DNA of 64,000 nt from Paenibacillus nanensis (lineage in GTDB: Bacteria > Bacillota > Bacilli > Paenibacillales > Paenibacillaceae). The notes below the pieces were generated by a model, which saw nothing but the letters and a program-made list of their open reading frames with translations, did no database searches and was not told the origin of the DNA. The DNA lies in assembly GCF_003583765.1 (NCBI RefSeq), contig NZ_QXQA01000002.1, positions 682,001-746,000 on the forward strand, in the 5' to 3' direction. Below, in pieces: positions 48,223 to 56,246 of the stretch. The first letter of the stretch is position 1; each line of letters starts with the position of its first letter. The position numbers and the translations under genes were made by a program.

Positions 48223-48639
48223 CTACATAATCCAAACAATAACATGAAATCGTTTCTGTTTGGCCCTTTCCAAAAAGAAAATAAGGTTGCGCGGAGGCTG
48301 CGGAAGACTTATCAGCGCCCCAATTACCGATTCCAGACAGCCATAAGGAATATGATTGGCCCCCAGCAAACTCCGAATCTCGGGGTCTTCGATCTCCTTC
48401 AAAAGCTTGTCCAGATCCTCCAACTGCTCCTCCGTCAGAAACCCGAGCACTTGTCCAGATTGCGTCAATTTGGCCTGTATTTCATCCTGGAGGGTGTCCC
48501 GCTCCTTCCTCAAACCCTCCAGCTTTCCGCTATCCGCCGACCGGTCGAACAGGCTTCTGGTCAACCGATTAAACTGCCGCAGTCCATCCTCCAACTCCTT
48601 CCGTACGGAAGGATCTACACCGTAGTACGTTTGTCTCAT
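48223..48639 (-). CDS. Small uncharacterised coiled-coil-like protein
   Basis: The 138-residue protein is charged and helical, with heptad-like Leu spacing around FDRSADSGKLEGLRKERDTLQDEIQ and EEQLEDLDKLLKEIED. There is no membrane segment. The family is not recognised. Its stop almost touches the start of the next gene, and its own start lies 19 bases from the nuclease-like gene stop. It is probably a small partner of the operon proteins. Confidence 0.72.
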   Translation of the reverse strand: MRQTYYGVDPSVRKELEDGLRQFNRLTRSLFDRSADSGKLEGLRKERDTLQDEIQAKLTQSGQVLGFLTEEQLEDLDKLLKEIEDPEIRSLLGANHIPYGCLESVIGALISLPQPPRNLIFFLERAKQKRFHVIVWIM

Positions 48640-48657
48640 CGTATCCTATCCTCCATC

Positions 48658-49479
48658 CTACAGCTTAAGGCTGCTGAACAGTCCGTTGCTGATATCCATG
48701 GCTCGTACATCCGCAACATAGAGATGACTCCCCTTCTCCGATAATTGTTTCTCAAACTCCGCGCGCACATCCGGAGCAATATCGAGATAATCACGGGTAA
48801 CGACGACCAGCGAATTCTGCTCATGTCCCTCCACTTGCTCGAGCATATGGCCCATCTGATTCCGTATATATTCGGCAGAGCCGCATTTGGCCTCGATATA
48901 CAGATCTTCCCCTTTACCGACTGTCAGATCCCCAATCCGCATCTCCTCAAGCGCGCCCCGCAGAACCACATCCGGTTTGGTCTCGCCATATTCGGTCTCC
49001 ACTGTCATTTGCTTCGACTCGGTCAGCTCGAACCGATCGCCTAACGAATCTTTGATTTCGTTCTCAAAGACCGTCCCTTTATACCGTTCAAGCGTATCCG
49101 CGGCTCGTTGATAAGCAAGATCGGAGCCGGGATCCCGAAGAATCTCTTCATTTTTCGAGAGCACGGTATCCATATTCGGGTAGGATTCGCGCAGCTCGCG
49201 AATATAAGCCGGGTCGCCGAATTCCTGAGTCTGTTCCCGAAGCCCGATATCGTCCGACATATAAGCCGCTTCTTTGACTTCCCGGTTCTGCTCCTCCATC
49301 AGCCTGCTTTGATCTTGGAGTTCTAAACCTTGACCGGACTCGGTGTTCGGTATCTCGCGGCCTCCGATTTCCGTATCGACGAATTCTAGATTCTTCACCT
49401 CGCCTGCTTGCTTGACCGCCTCCGTATTCTCCGTCATTTTCTTAACTGTCTCAAACGCCAAAGATAGATCAGACAGCAT
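48658..49479 (-). CDS. PD-(D/E)XK-like nuclease domain protein
   Basis: The product has about 273 residues. The N-terminal half is Glu-rich and probably flexible. The C-terminal half has the order expected for a PD-(D/E)XK fold: an early Glu in FENEIKDSLGDRF, then GETKPDVVLRG (near 165), then a beta strand ending DLYIEAKCG (near 196), followed by a helix with QMGHMLEQVEGH. This motif order, E...PD...EAK, is the catalytic signature of many restriction and repair nucleases. GTG at 49485 is possible, but ATG at 49479 has GGAGG at good spacing. It overlaps the end of the HerA-like gene by 11 bases. DNA cleavage with the HerA ATPase as motor is the most natural reading, and is an inference. Confidence 0.75.
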   Translation of the reverse strand: MLSDLSLAFETVKKMTENTEAVKQAGEVKNLEFVDTEIGGREIPNTESGQGLELQDQSRLMEEQNREVKEAAYMSDDIGLREQTQEFGDPAYIRELRESYPNMDTVLSKNEEILRDPGSDLAYQRAADTLERYKGTVFENEIKDSLGDRFELTESKQMTVETEYGETKPDVVLRGALEEMRIGDLTVGKGEDLYIEAKCGSAEYIRNQMGHMLEQVEGHEQNSLVVVTRDYLDIAPDVRAEFEKQLSEKGSHLYVADVRAMDISNGLFSSLKL

Positions 49480-52273
49480 GCTCACCCTCCAATCTGCGCC
49501 GGTTCAATTCCAGCAGCGTGTATTCCTTCTCGTTCTCGTCATATTGTTTCGTCAGCAATTCCAGGACACATTCTATATAACGCTCGAACCGGATTCTTTT
49601 ATTGATCTGCAGTCCCAACCGCGAATCCGTCCTCACCATATAAAACAGTGCTTCCCGCAGGAAGGAACGAATAAAGTCGTCCGCCATAGCGCTCAGATCG
49701 AAGCCGTACTCCGACGCCTGACTTACGATTTTTTCCTTCACCGCCGCATAATTTCCCGGAAGATTCCGGAGTTCCTCTCTTAACAGCACCCGATAGAATT
49801 CGCCGGCCAGCTTCTTCAGCTCGCCATATGCGTCCATATTCTGCATAATGATTTCAGTAAGCGGATGTTGCGGACGAATGCGATGAAGCAGCAGATTATA
49901 TGCCCGGCTTCCCTCGGCCAGCTCCCGGTCCGGTACGAAGGCAATGCCTTGTTTGCCGTGGAGAATCTGGAGATGCGCCGGTCCGCTCATCCCGTCGGAA
50001 TAGATGAGTGCAGCCCCGTTCTGCAGCCGGCTGATAAAGGAAACCTTCTCATCGGGCATCCCAAGCGAATTAGCCACATATTCGCAATCGTCCCTCGAAA
50101 CGATCCGGTGGATAATCTTCGTATTCGTATTCTTCAATACATCTGGCGATAGTTTAGTAGGAACTTGGTCGACAACAATCATACCTTCCCCATAAGCTCT
50201 GATCTCCGATAGAATATGACTGAGGCTCTCGACAGCCTTGCCCTTAATGTTCACCGTCTCCGGATTGCCTTGCTGCTGCACATTCGCGAATATGCGATGC
50301 GCCTCCTCAAGCACGAGCAGATGCTTCAGATCGCCTGTGAAATTAACAGTTTTCGCTTTTAAGTACTCATAGATAAATACCGAAATTAGGCCGATGACAA
50401 GTGACTTCTCATCATCATCCGCAACGGCGTCCAGCTCCAGAACAGTCGGGCAGGCGAGTAGTTCTTCCATATTCAGCACTTCCACCGTGTTGAGCATCGC
50501 CCCTTTACCACCTGTCATCAAGCTCTTCATCCGAGTAAGCAACGCGGCCCGAATATTTTGCATCTGCTCCTGGGCGTACCCAAGCTCACGGGTATACTGG
50601 TCGATCTCATGATACAAGTCCTCAATTGTCGGAAAATACTTATGATAGTGGCCCTCATGACTCTGATAGATGTTACGGGAAGTCGTAAGGCTCCAGCCCT
50701 TTTTCATATATACATTGGTGATGCACTGCTCCAAAATATTCGGCATGGAAGCATACATCGTAAAGGCTGCATTGAAAATAACCTTTAAATTGTCGATATG
50801 CTGCTGAATGTTCACGCTCGGCTCGAAGTAGAACGGATTAAGACGCAAAGGGGACACAGCTTCTTGACCAAGCGTGTAGACCCTCAGATTTGGGAAAGCC
50901 GCTTTGAGGCTCCGATATTCCTTCTTCGCGGGCTCGATTATGAGAAACGGCACCTTAACTTCCCGAAGCAGATTAAAAATCGTATTTGTCTTCCCGCTCC
51001 CCGTAATCCCGGCAACAAGCATGTGCTTGACCAGTTGATTAGGGTCGAGTCTGAAAATCGCATCCGTTCGCTGTTCGCCGTCATATAGATGACCAAGCGG
51101 TATTCCTTCCCAGCCAAGCGGGTTCTGGCTGAAACGCGGAGCGCGAGAGAATTCATAACCGTTGAAGTCCTCTTTCGGGAGCTCGAGAAGCCGGCTTAGC
51201 TCTTCGGTCGTGACGAACGAATATTCCCGGAATCGCTCTTGGAAGATGTCGAGCGCCACTGCCGCCTGATCCCGCTCGAACCATTCGGTTGGACAGGCCG
51301 GTTCGCCTAGGACGAATAGTTGGTACGGTTCGATAGCGCCTCGATTATAGCCAGATCGGTATATCTCGCCCGCATCCGTAAGATCGATTCGGTTATTTGC
51401 ATAGATCGAGACAACGGTCCGCCACAAGCCTGAGGTAATGGCCTCCCTCAACCGTTCGATATGCTGCTCCAGCAGCCGGTCAAGCTCTGTCGACCGACTG
51501 TCCGTTACTTCAAGATTCGTCGTCTTGGTTTCGGTCACTCCTGTACTGTCCGAAGTTGACTGCGTGCTTCCTTCGCTCCATGTTTCGCCCGAGTTGACAA
51601 GGACGAGACTGCCTCCGTTATTCCCCCCGTCCGTCGAGGTCTCCCCTTGACTGGTGGAATAAGTTTCGGAAGTTGCCCTGCTCTCCGAGCGACCGACCTT
51701 CAGCTGAGCCGAATAATCGGTCCTAAGCTCCATTGCTTGCTTTAGCTGCTGGTGTACGACCAGACGATGTACAGGCTTCGCCGCCACCTCCAGCATAATG
51801 TCCTTCCCTGCCATCCAGCGAAGCAAAGGAACGAGATGGGCATATACATCCGTCTCAGATCTTGCAGGAATCCCCGTAATCAAACCGTGCTGGGAGTAGA
51901 CCTCTCTTCCCTCTTGGAGCTCGGCCTCAATCAGCTCCGCTCCTTGAAAATAGGAACGAAACCTTCCGGAGAGCGACCGATTTCCCTTCGGCTTGGAACC
52001 GATATAGAAGCTGATTGTATTCCCTTCGCTGCTGCTTACGATCCGCAGCAGTACCGGTGATGCCGCATCCGCAAGCGAGGCCAAAAACTGACTTACGCAA
52101 CGGTTGACATGAGCGTGCAGCGGTTCAGTCTCACTCTCTTCCGCAACGGATATTTTTTTGATCTGGAAGAAGCGATAGTCGTTGCCCGCTCTTCCCGTCG
52201 ATTTCAGCCTCGCCTCCTCCGGAGCGGAGTGAAGGCGCTGCAATCTTTGAATTTCTGTTAAAGCATCGGCCAA
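49469..52273 (-). CDS. HerA/FtsK-type hexameric ATPase
   Basis: This protein of about 934 residues has a beta-rich N-terminal region (1-200) and a Ser/Thr/Gly/Asn-rich low-complexity insert at about 200-260. A second beta-rich segment follows. The RecA-like ATPase core has Walker A AGITGSGKT (about 424), LIIEPAKKEYRSL after it, and Walker B LLVLEEAHRIFA (about 653). SEIRAYGEGMIVVDQVPTKLS and the TKIIHRIVSRDDCEYVA block resemble HerA motifs including the sensor/arginine region. The C-terminal 150 residues are helical. Such ATPases move along or pump DNA; HerA pairs with nucleases in archaea and in bacterial defence systems. Here the next gene is nuclease-like and overlaps it. TTG at 52279 or 52273 is the start, with GAAGGG upstream. 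Confidence 0.9.
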   Translation of the reverse strand: MADALTEIQRLQRLHSAPEEARLKSTGRAGNDYRFFQIKKISVAEESETEPLHAHVNRCVSQFLASLADAASPVLLRIVSSSEGNTISFYIGSKPKGNRSLSGRFRSYFQGAELIEAELQEGREVYSQHGLITGIPARSETDVYAHLVPLLRWMAGKDIMLEVAAKPVHRLVVHQQLKQAMELRTDYSAQLKVGRSESRATSETYSTSQGETSTDGGNNGGSLVLVNSGETWSEGSTQSTSDSTGVTETKTTNLEVTDSRSTELDRLLEQHIERLREAITSGLWRTVVSIYANNRIDLTDAGEIYRSGYNRGAIEPYQLFVLGEPACPTEWFERDQAAVALDIFQERFREYSFVTTEELSRLLELPKEDFNGYEFSRAPRFSQNPLGWEGIPLGHLYDGEQRTDAIFRLDPNQLVKHMLVAGITGSGKTNTIFNLLREVKVPFLIIEPAKKEYRSLKAAFPNLRVYTLGQEAVSPLRLNPFYFEPSVNIQQHIDNLKVIFNAAFTMYASMPNILEQCITNVYMKKGWSLTTSRNIYQSHEGHYHKYFPTIEDLYHEIDQYTRELGYAQEQMQNIRAALLTRMKSLMTGGKGAMLNTVEVLNMEELLACPTVLELDAVADDDEKSLVIGLISVFIYEYLKAKTVNFTGDLKHLLVLEEAHRIFANVQQQGNPETVNIKGKAVESLSHILSEIRAYGEGMIVVDQVPTKLSPDVLKNTNTKIIHRIVSRDDCEYVANSLGMPDEKVSFISRLQNGAALIYSDGMSGPAHLQILHGKQGIAFVPDRELAEGSRAYNLLLHRIRPQHPLTEIIMQNMDAYGELKKLAGEFYRVLLREELRNLPGNYAAVKEKIVSQASEYGFDLSAMADDFIRSFLREALFYMVRTDSRLGLQINKRIRFERYIECVLELLTKQYDENEKEYTLLELNRRRLEGEHAV

Positions 52274-52290
52274 TGCCAACCCTTCTTCCG

Positions 52291-53001
52291 CTATAGAATC
52301 GGACCGCAGGCGTCCTCAATTTGTTGCAAATAGTGATCGAACAGTTTAACGATATCCTTTCTTCGTCTCTCTATGACGGCCGCTAGCTTACTGTGGCTAA
52401 TCCGCTGCTTAGCTTTTGCGGTTGCGGAAGCGGTTGCCGGGTCCGCCGTTACTCGCGACGAGTGCCTCTGCTGTGTTCCTGAATTCAGGCGAACAGCCTT
52501 CCCAGTCAATGTGCCGACTATAGCGCCGCCTACAGTCCCTAATACGATGAGCGGAATACTCTTCGTGACTGCTGCGGCGATACCAATTCCGACCACCGCC
52601 CCAATTGGGGTCCCAATATTTAAGATTGGAGCAGAACGCTGAGGCCGGGGAGGCGACGGAATGCCGCTCGCGCCCGGTCTCTCTTCATATACAGTCTCCA
52701 TGCTTTCGCTCTGATGAATCGCAAAGGCTGGAATGGCCAGCTTATGATGAATGCTCTCGATGGCAGACAGAACCTCTCGCTTTCTCGACTCGTCCGCCAG
52801 ACTAAATTCGGAATGCTTACGCAACTCGTCCAAGACATCTTCTTTGACCGCATAGGCATAATTCGATAAACGTCCGGCCTCAAGCCCGCAAATCGATTCG
52901 ATTGTTGCCCAATCGTTCACGTTGCTGCAGTCTCTAATAAGCCGTTCGTAAATTTTGTCCAAGTACTCATGAATGGACTGCGCTTTGCTCTGAAAGTTCA
53001 T
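52291..53001 (-). CDS. Uncharacterised protein with glycine-rich membrane hairpin
   Basis: The 236-residue protein has a helical N-terminal part (1-105), a Pro-rich linker, and two closely spaced hydrophobic segments (about 128-165). These are rich in Gly and Ala (GAVVGIGIAAAV and LIVLGTVGGAIVGTL), typical of glycine-zipper hairpins. A basic Thr/Ala/Ser linker and a C-terminal helix with RRRKDIVKLFDHYLQQIEDA follow. The family is not recognised. Its start lies inside the 3' end of the dynamin gene (35-base overlap). It could insert a hairpin into the membrane and bridge the dynamins with HerA, but that is inference. Confidence 0.75.
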   Translation of the reverse strand: MNFQSKAQSIHEYLDKIYERLIRDCSNVNDWATIESICGLEAGRLSNYAYAVKEDVLDELRKHSEFSLADESRKREVLSAIESIHHKLAIPAFAIHQSESMETVYEERPGASGIPSPPRPQRSAPILNIGTPIGAVVGIGIAAAVTKSIPLIVLGTVGGAIVGTLTGKAVRLNSGTQQRHSSRVTADPATASATAKAKQRISHSKLAAVIERRRKDIVKLFDHYLQQIEDACGPIL

Positions 53002-55102
53002 CGGTGCTGGCCCCTCCTTCCAGCAAGGTAGAAATTCTGGACTCGAACCGATTGACTATTTCACGCACCTTGGAAATTAGTTGCATTTTTGTTCCGACTG
53101 CAGCCTCCTTCTCATCCTCGTTCTTATTCATTTCCTTTCGCAGATCGGCAAGAACATTCTGCTTAATTTTCACGACATTCGTAATGATCTTGCCAACCTC
53201 GCCGTTAATATCCTTGACGATCTGGTTGGCCATCTCCATAATCGGCGAGACGATAGCGACCTGGCTCTGCTGCAGCTTGACATTCATCGAATCCGTCAAA
53301 TCCGTAATGACGACGTCAAGCTCCTTCTTGAAGCGATGCAGGTCAAACTTCTCTTCGTAATCCTCGGCGCCGAACCATCCTTTGACCCAGTTCCAAAAGC
53401 CTTTGACCTTCACCTGGCTGGTCGAGGCGTTGCCGGCCTCTTCCACGCGCTGCTGACAATCCTTGGCCACCGAGACGAGAATGCTCGAAAATTCGCGTTC
53501 GATCTTGTTCATGGTCACTCCGACAAGATTCTCAACATTCAGGTTACCAATTCGATTCATCTTGGAGCCCAGGTTTTTGAATTCCGCTTCTTCCATTCGC
53601 TCCGTTACGACGTCGAGCTGGACCTGAATATCCCCAATCAAACCGCTAATAATATCCTTAACCATCAGGAAAGAGTGGCGAACAAGCTCCTTTACCTTCA
53701 GAACAAGGAACTCCTCCGCTTCAAGGAATAAGGATTGAACCGTCTCCTCCGCATTGCTTCGGTCGATTGACACCTTGGCCTTAGTCCACTTTTTGTACAG
53801 CTCGCGTTCGAAATCTTTCGTCACATCCACGAGCAGTCCGCTAACCTCGTCGGAAACTTCATCCTCTATCCCGCTTCCTTCAAGTCCGCCTACGATTCTC
53901 CTCTTTACCAAACCGTTAATCTGCTCCAATGTCTGAACCTTCAGATCCTCGATTTCTTCCTTCAACATGTCGATTTTTCCGATGTAAACGGACTTGTCCT
54001 CCTGCAAGGTTGACTGAATTTCCTTGACCTCGAACCTCAGCTTGTTCACACTGTCCGACAATATCGATCGGATGCTGGAAATGACATCCGTAATGAGGTA
54101 TTTGTTCTTGCTTTGCAGATACTCCCCGAGCGACAACTCAAGCTGTCTAATCTGACTGAATTGAATAATATTCGGAGCATGCTCTTCACTAAGCAATCTC
54201 CCGCTGATCGGGAACTCCGGCTCGAGCGGATCCGGAATCTTGATTTTGCGGTCCCTTTGAATCTCCGTAATCGGGAGATCGCCGGAATACAGCTGCTTCC
54301 CGCGCATACCGTAGTATGCTGACACCTCATGAATGTTGGGATTGCGAATAATGCCGCGCAGAACGCCTTCCAGCTCCTCGCGAGCTTTGGCAATGTCCGA
54401 CGGGTCGAACATATCGATTTTGTTGATGACAAAGAAGATGTGACGGCCGTCCTCTTCGAGACTGGACGTTTTCGCAGATTGAACGTAATTGCGAATTTTG
54501 CTAGTAAAATGTTCCTCACCCACACTGTCAGGGTCGATCATAAAGATAACCGCATTGACCTGTGGAATGATATTATTGGTGATCGCCTCGTGCTTCTCAT
54601 GACGAGAGAACAAGCCCGGCGTATCGATAATCTCTACATTATCTCTGCAGATATCGAGCGGACAATAGACGACGACCTGCCGAATTCTCTCTTCATTCGT
54701 CTCGTCGCGAACAGTTGTTATCCTCTTCAGCATCTCCTTACAGGAATGATAATTAAGCGGTTGTCCCTCTTCATCCGTCTCCACCACGTCAATTTTCGGA
54801 CTATGAATATAGCTAATCTCAATGCGGATTTGCTCAGAGTAGCTTATTTTGGTGATAACCGATGTCTCTGCCCGGATATCCATACTGAGCAGGTCCTTGC
54901 CGATAATGGAGTTGATAAAAGTCGATTTGCCCGCGCTGAAGGGAGCGACGAGAGCGATTTTGAAATCGCCTTTTTCAAGCCGAACCGCCTCGTCTTGCAG
55001 CGTCGAGTTCGTCAAGAGCTGCTGATCGACCGAATCCGCATTTTTCAGTTCATCGATAAATGAGAGCAAATATTTCTTCGTCTCCGCATATCTTTCTAGC
55101 AT
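52967..55102 (-). CDS. Bacterial dynamin-like GTPase
   Basis: This is a 711-residue dynamin-family protein. The G domain has P-loop APFSAGKST (53-61), switch I RAETSVITK with the conserved Thr (about 80), G3 IDTPGLFSRHE (about 159) and G4 NKID (about 227). The usual first Gly of the P-loop is Ala here. A marker block VSAYYGMRGKQLYSGDL (about 265) follows and is shared with its paralogues. The C-terminal 380 residues form long helices of the dynamin stalk type, including a hydrophobic/amphipathic stretch FWNWVKGWFG (near 590) as a possible membrane-contact tip. It likely assembles on membranes and remodels them. It lies 7 bases after the preceding gene's stop and overlaps the next one. Confidence 0.93.
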   Translation of the reverse strand: MLERYAETKKYLLSFIDELKNADSVDQQLLTNSTLQDEAVRLEKGDFKIALVAPFSAGKSTFINSIIGKDLLSMDIRAETSVITKISYSEQIRIEISYIHSPKIDVVETDEEGQPLNYHSCKEMLKRITTVRDETNEERIRQVVVYCPLDICRDNVEIIDTPGLFSRHEKHEAITNNIIPQVNAVIFMIDPDSVGEEHFTSKIRNYVQSAKTSSLEEDGRHIFFVINKIDMFDPSDIAKAREELEGVLRGIIRNPNIHEVSAYYGMRGKQLYSGDLPITEIQRDRKIKIPDPLEPEFPISGRLLSEEHAPNIIQFSQIRQLELSLGEYLQSKNKYLITDVISSIRSILSDSVNKLRFEVKEIQSTLQEDKSVYIGKIDMLKEEIEDLKVQTLEQINGLVKRRIVGGLEGSGIEDEVSDEVSGLLVDVTKDFERELYKKWTKAKVSIDRSNAEETVQSLFLEAEEFLVLKVKELVRHSFLMVKDIISGLIGDIQVQLDVVTERMEEAEFKNLGSKMNRIGNLNVENLVGVTMNKIEREFSSILVSVAKDCQQRVEEAGNASTSQVKVKGFWNWVKGWFGAEDYEEKFDLHRFKKELDVVITDLTDSMNVKLQQSQVAIVSPIMEMANQIVKDINGEVGKIITNVVKIKQNVLADLRKEMNKNEDEKEAAVGTKMQLISKVREIVNRFESRISTLLEGGASTDELSEQSAVHS

Positions 55103-55109
55103 TTGTTAA

Positions 55110-56246
55110 TCACTCCCACGTATGTAATAAGTCATCGAACCCGGAGGAGGCGTGCAGCAGCTCCGGCAGGGTTAGAGGAACTTCCGGCTTGGCGATCGGA
55201 AAAGCGAGAGAATCAATCAGAACGATCTCCGGGTTTCGGATGACGTCCTGGACCGTGATCTCTCCGGATTGAAGCCGGTCCCATTCCTCGTAATAATAGG
55301 CAGATACAAAAAAGACAGCTTCGCTCGTATACTCCCTTACGACCCTCGTCAGCTCCGACCTTAGAGCTTGCGGTTCCAAGCCATAGTACATGAATCGGTC
55401 GAACTGATTCACTACGAATACCTTCTCTAGTTCGGGATAGAGCGAGCAGATCTTCTCAAGATAGGACGGTTTCAGAATCGCGCCGGGGTCGATCACAACC
55501 ACCATCCCGTCATAATAAGCCCGAACATCTTCGGGATCGGGCGTCCCCTCTGCTCCCGCGTCTGTAAAGCGAACGGCATTGGAGGCGGCACGGGAAGACT
55601 GCAGCATGCGAGTAACTGTACTGGCTCCTGCGCCACGCGATCCGATAACCAGCCAATTTTTGCGCGTAACGTCGATTCCGGAATCATGAATGCCGAATGA
55701 AACCTGCTCCAGTCTCTCTGCCAATCGATCCATACCGCTCAGCTCCGGCAACAGTTCCATGTGCTGCGGGCTGATTCTTCGTCCGGATAGGAGGCCTTCC
55801 GGTGCCGAGATGAGAAACTCCCTATTCTGCTGTACTTCGTACAAAGAGAGATCTCCGTGAGAATAGCTATGATATACAGCCGCATAGAACGACGATACCG
55901 CGAAGACAACCGGATCAGGAATGTATGACCGGACCGATTCATTAAGCTCCAGCCTTACCTTGACAAGCTCCTGCGCGTCGAGTTGATCGCATGCGTCAAT
56001 AGCGAAGAAAATCGTCTTCGCATTTCTTCGCACATTCAATATTTCGGCGATGGCTTCTAAGAAGAACCGGTTGCCGATCTGGCTAGGAACAAGTAAAAAA
56101 CAAACGATATCATAACTCGGAAGAGAGGTAATGTCGCATTCCTTCTCAAGCACGACCGACTTGAAGCGAAGCTTGGACCTAAGCGTGTTCAGCGACTCCC
56201 GCTGCCGCTGGTTCTCGACGATCCAGACGGAGTTCGTCTGCAGCAT
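55110..56246 (-). CDS. Degenerate tandem GTPase-fold protein of the dynamin operon
   Basis: The 378-residue protein seems to hold two GTPase-like units. Unit 1 (about 5-185) lacks a P-loop but keeps a G4-like strand IFFAIDACDQL and a FAVSSFYAAVYHSYSHGDLSL block matching the post-G4 marker of the dynamins. Unit 2 (about 190-375) has a glycine-rich loop GSRGAGAST (about 199), with Ala-Ser in place of Lys-Ser, and VVNQFDRF (near 280) instead of NKxD, followed by FVSAYYYEEWDRLQSGEI. The missing P-loop Lys suggests that it does not hydrolyse GTP. It is probably a pseudo-GTPase partner of the two dynamins. Its ATG lies 68 bases inside the upstream gene and has GGGAGG 7 bases before it. Confidence 0.78.
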   Translation of the reverse strand: MLQTNSVWIVENQRQRESLNTLRSKLRFKSVVLEKECDITSLPSYDIVCFLLVPSQIGNRFFLEAIAEILNVRRNAKTIFFAIDACDQLDAQELVKVRLELNESVRSYIPDPVVFAVSSFYAAVYHSYSHGDLSLYEVQQNREFLISAPEGLLSGRRISPQHMELLPELSGMDRLAERLEQVSFGIHDSGIDVTRKNWLVIGSRGAGASTVTRMLQSSRAASNAVRFTDAGAEGTPDPEDVRAYYDGMVVVIDPGAILKPSYLEKICSLYPELEKVFVVNQFDRFMYYGLEPQALRSELTRVVREYTSEAVFFVSAYYYEEWDRLQSGEITVQDVIRNPEIVLIDSLAFPIAKPEVPLTLPELLHASSGFDDLLHTWE

